DNA of 64,000 bases, taken from assembly GCF_003855095.1 (NCBI RefSeq), contig NZ_CP033972.1:2604001-2668000 (forward strand). Direction: 5' to 3'. Within the stretch, counting starts at the first letter, position 1, and each line of letters begins with the position of its first letter. Below the pieces are notes generated by a model. The model worked only from the letters and a program-made list of their open reading frames with translations. It ran no database searches and was not told where the DNA came from. Below are positions 62,878 through 64,000 of this stretch, one piece after another. The position numbers and the translations under genes are program-made. Origin of the DNA: Gordonia insulae (GTDB lineage: Bacteria > Actinomycetota > Actinomycetes > Mycobacteriales > Mycobacteriaceae).

Positions 62878-64000
62878 TCAGTCCCCGTCCTGGGGGAGCA
62901 CGCTCACCGTGACCGGGTCGGCCAGCTGACCGTCCTTCATCGTCAGCATGATCATTTCATTGCTGCACACCGACGGTTGACCCGCGAGCGCTGTTCCATT
63001 GCAGGTGAACGTGATTCCGTCGCCAGCCGGCAGCACGACGTCCTTGGCGGATCGGATTGCGTTGGTGATCGTTTCCGAGGTGACCTCGCCGGTCAGCCCG
63101 GCAACCGCACGGTAGAGGCCCAGCGCACCCTGGTAGCCGGTGACCGCATACCCGGAGGTCGCCGTGTCCGGAGCGTACTTCGCCATGACCGCGCGATAGA
63201 GCGCGCTCTCCGGCGAGTCGGACGAGGTGTCGGCACTGCTGACCACCTTCATACCCTCAACCGCACTTTCACCGGCTCCTGAGACGACCTCGGGCGCTGC
63301 GCACGATTGCGGGGTCATGATCTCTGCCTTCGATCCGAGAGTGACCAGCGACTTGATCACGGCGGTGCAGACGGTCGACTCGCCGAACACGATGGCACCG
63401 TCGGGATTCGAGGACAGACCCGCGCTGACCTGCGGGGTCGCATCGGGGGTACCCATGGGGATCGGAACGAGCTCGAAGTCGATCCCGGCCGCCTTGAACG
63501 CGGGCTCACCGACCATCTTGAGGGCGTTGATCGAAGCCGGAACATCGATCGCGTATGCGACGACCGACTTCATTCCCCGTTCTTTGGCGTAGTTGGCGAG
63601 CGCTTGGGAGGTGTTCTGGCCTGCGGCCCAGACGAATGCCCCGTCTGTGGTGCCTTCGGTGGCCCCGCCCGTCACCGCGGTGACGTATGGGATCTTCGCG
63701 CCGGTGATGATGGGCGCCATGATGTTGCCGAAGCCCGACGAGGTCACGATCACCGCGCCAACTTTCTTCTCCACCATCTGGTTGGCACAGTCACGAGCAG
63801 AAACCGGCTCCTCAGCCGATTTGCACTCGACCAGTTCTATTGGCCGCCCGGCGATTCCCTTGAAGTTCTCGTTCACGTACTTCGTCGCCGCGGCCGCTGC
63901 TTCGCGGTTCTCGGGCTGCGAGATCGACGCGCCACCCTCGTTGTTGATCAGACCGATCTTCACGGATTCGCCAGACGCCGCCTGACCCGGAAACGCGTCC
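62878..64000 (-). CDS. ABC-transporter solute-binding protein, type 1 fold (5' end cut)
   Basis: The coding frame runs from the stop at 62878 off the right edge of the window. VKIGLINNEGGASISQPENREA is the first strand and helix of a Leu/Ile/Val-binding-type protein. In-frame codons continue upstream (DAFPGQAASGES), so the GTG at 63963 is not the start, and the signal peptide or lipobox lies beyond the edge. Two probable disulfide pairs (ECKSAEEPVSARDCANQ and FTCNGTALAGQPSVCS) are visible. The ligand is unknown. Confidence 0.85.
   Translation of the reverse strand, partial: DAFPGQAASGESVKIGLINNEGGASISQPENREAAAAATKYVNENFKGIAGRPIELVECKSAEEPVSARDCANQMVEKKVGAVIVTSSGFGNIMAPIITGAKIPYVTAVTGGATEGTTDGAFVWAAGQNTSQALANYAKERGMKSVVAYAIDVPASINALKMVGEPAFKAAGIDFELVPIPMGTPDATPQVSAGLSSNPDGAIVFGESTVCTAVIKSLVTLGSKAEIMTPQSCAAPEVVSGAGESAVEGMKVVSSADTSSDSPESALYRAVMAKYAPDTATSGYAVTGYQGALGLYRAVAGLTGEVTSETITNAIRSAKDVVLPAGDGITFTCNGTALAGQPSVCSNEMIMLTMKDGQLADPVTVSVLPQDGD

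Noticed and set aside
63961..63963. GTG as the start of the solute-binding protein
   Set aside because: Codons stay open upstream to the window edge and a signal sequence is expected there, so the gene is truncated by the window.

Overview
The window is high-GC DNA from a mycolic-acid actinobacterium. A complete yrbE-mce operon, an MmpL transporter, EccA, WXG100 proteins, a mycobacterium-like PurL and several leaderless-looking starts all point to the Mycobacteriales. Gene content and intergenic repeats fit a Gordonia- or Rhodococcus-like steroid degrader best; the genus is an inference. No rRNA, tRNA, phage, insertion sequence or CRISPR array was seen. Both ends cut genes: a crotonase-like gene on the left and a solute-binding protein on the right.

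Region 1 (1-9.1 kb) is acyl-CoA catabolism. On the minus strand, an acyl-CoA synthetase, two acyl-CoA dehydrogenases and a crotonase overlap head to tail. They diverge from a KshB-like reductase across a near-perfect inverted repeat. A second minus operon encodes a two-subunit B12-dependent acyl-CoA mutase, a luciferase-like oxidoreductase and a family III CoA-transferase, and it diverges from a DtxR-fold regulator. Region 2 (9.2-21.8 kb) holds that regulator, an amidohydrolase, an MmpL transporter behind a nested palindrome, a DapB-like reductase, a GDPD-like protein, an SMP-30 protein, purL and an orphan eccA. Region 3 (21.8-35.5 kb) is a TetR regulator, a P450, an SDR, and then yrbEA-yrbEB-mceABCDEF with a Mce-associated protein, a small lipoprotein and free methionine-R-sulfoxide reductase.

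Region 4 (35.5-40.8 kb) is sulfate activation (cysD-cysNC-cysQ) behind a 16-bp perfect palindrome shared with an IclR-like regulator, followed by a small secreted protein. Region 5 (40.9-43.6 kb) is a compact type VII-secretion toxin cassette: two WXG100-like proteins, a 436-codon effector, an immunity-type protein and a second immunity paralogue. As read, both the effector C-terminus and the second paralogue carry frameshifts; translating the neighbouring frame restores a convincing end in each case. This is the most unusual part of the window.

Region 6 (43.8-64 kb) is largely steroid catabolism. A KstR2-type operator precedes an enoyl-CoA hydratase and three acyl-CoA dehydrogenases resembling FadE31-FadE32-FadE33 (C/D-ring pathway). 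An hsaA-hsaC-hsaB-DUF1214-SDR-sulfotransferase operon faces kshA across a spacer with KstR-type boxes. KshA opens ring B, HsaA/HsaB hydroxylate the seco-steroid phenol and HsaC cleaves the catechol. The next enzyme, HsaD, is not in its usual place and is absent from the window. The remainder is a secreted glycosidase-like protein, a TMEM175-type channel, an NlpC/P60 protein, a VOC protein, a pyruvate-dehydrogenase-E1-like enzyme and the truncated solute-binding protein.

Start codons were chosen from ribosome-binding sites, overlaps and leaderless -10 elements. Family assignments rest on motifs and recalled relatives, because no database search was possible.
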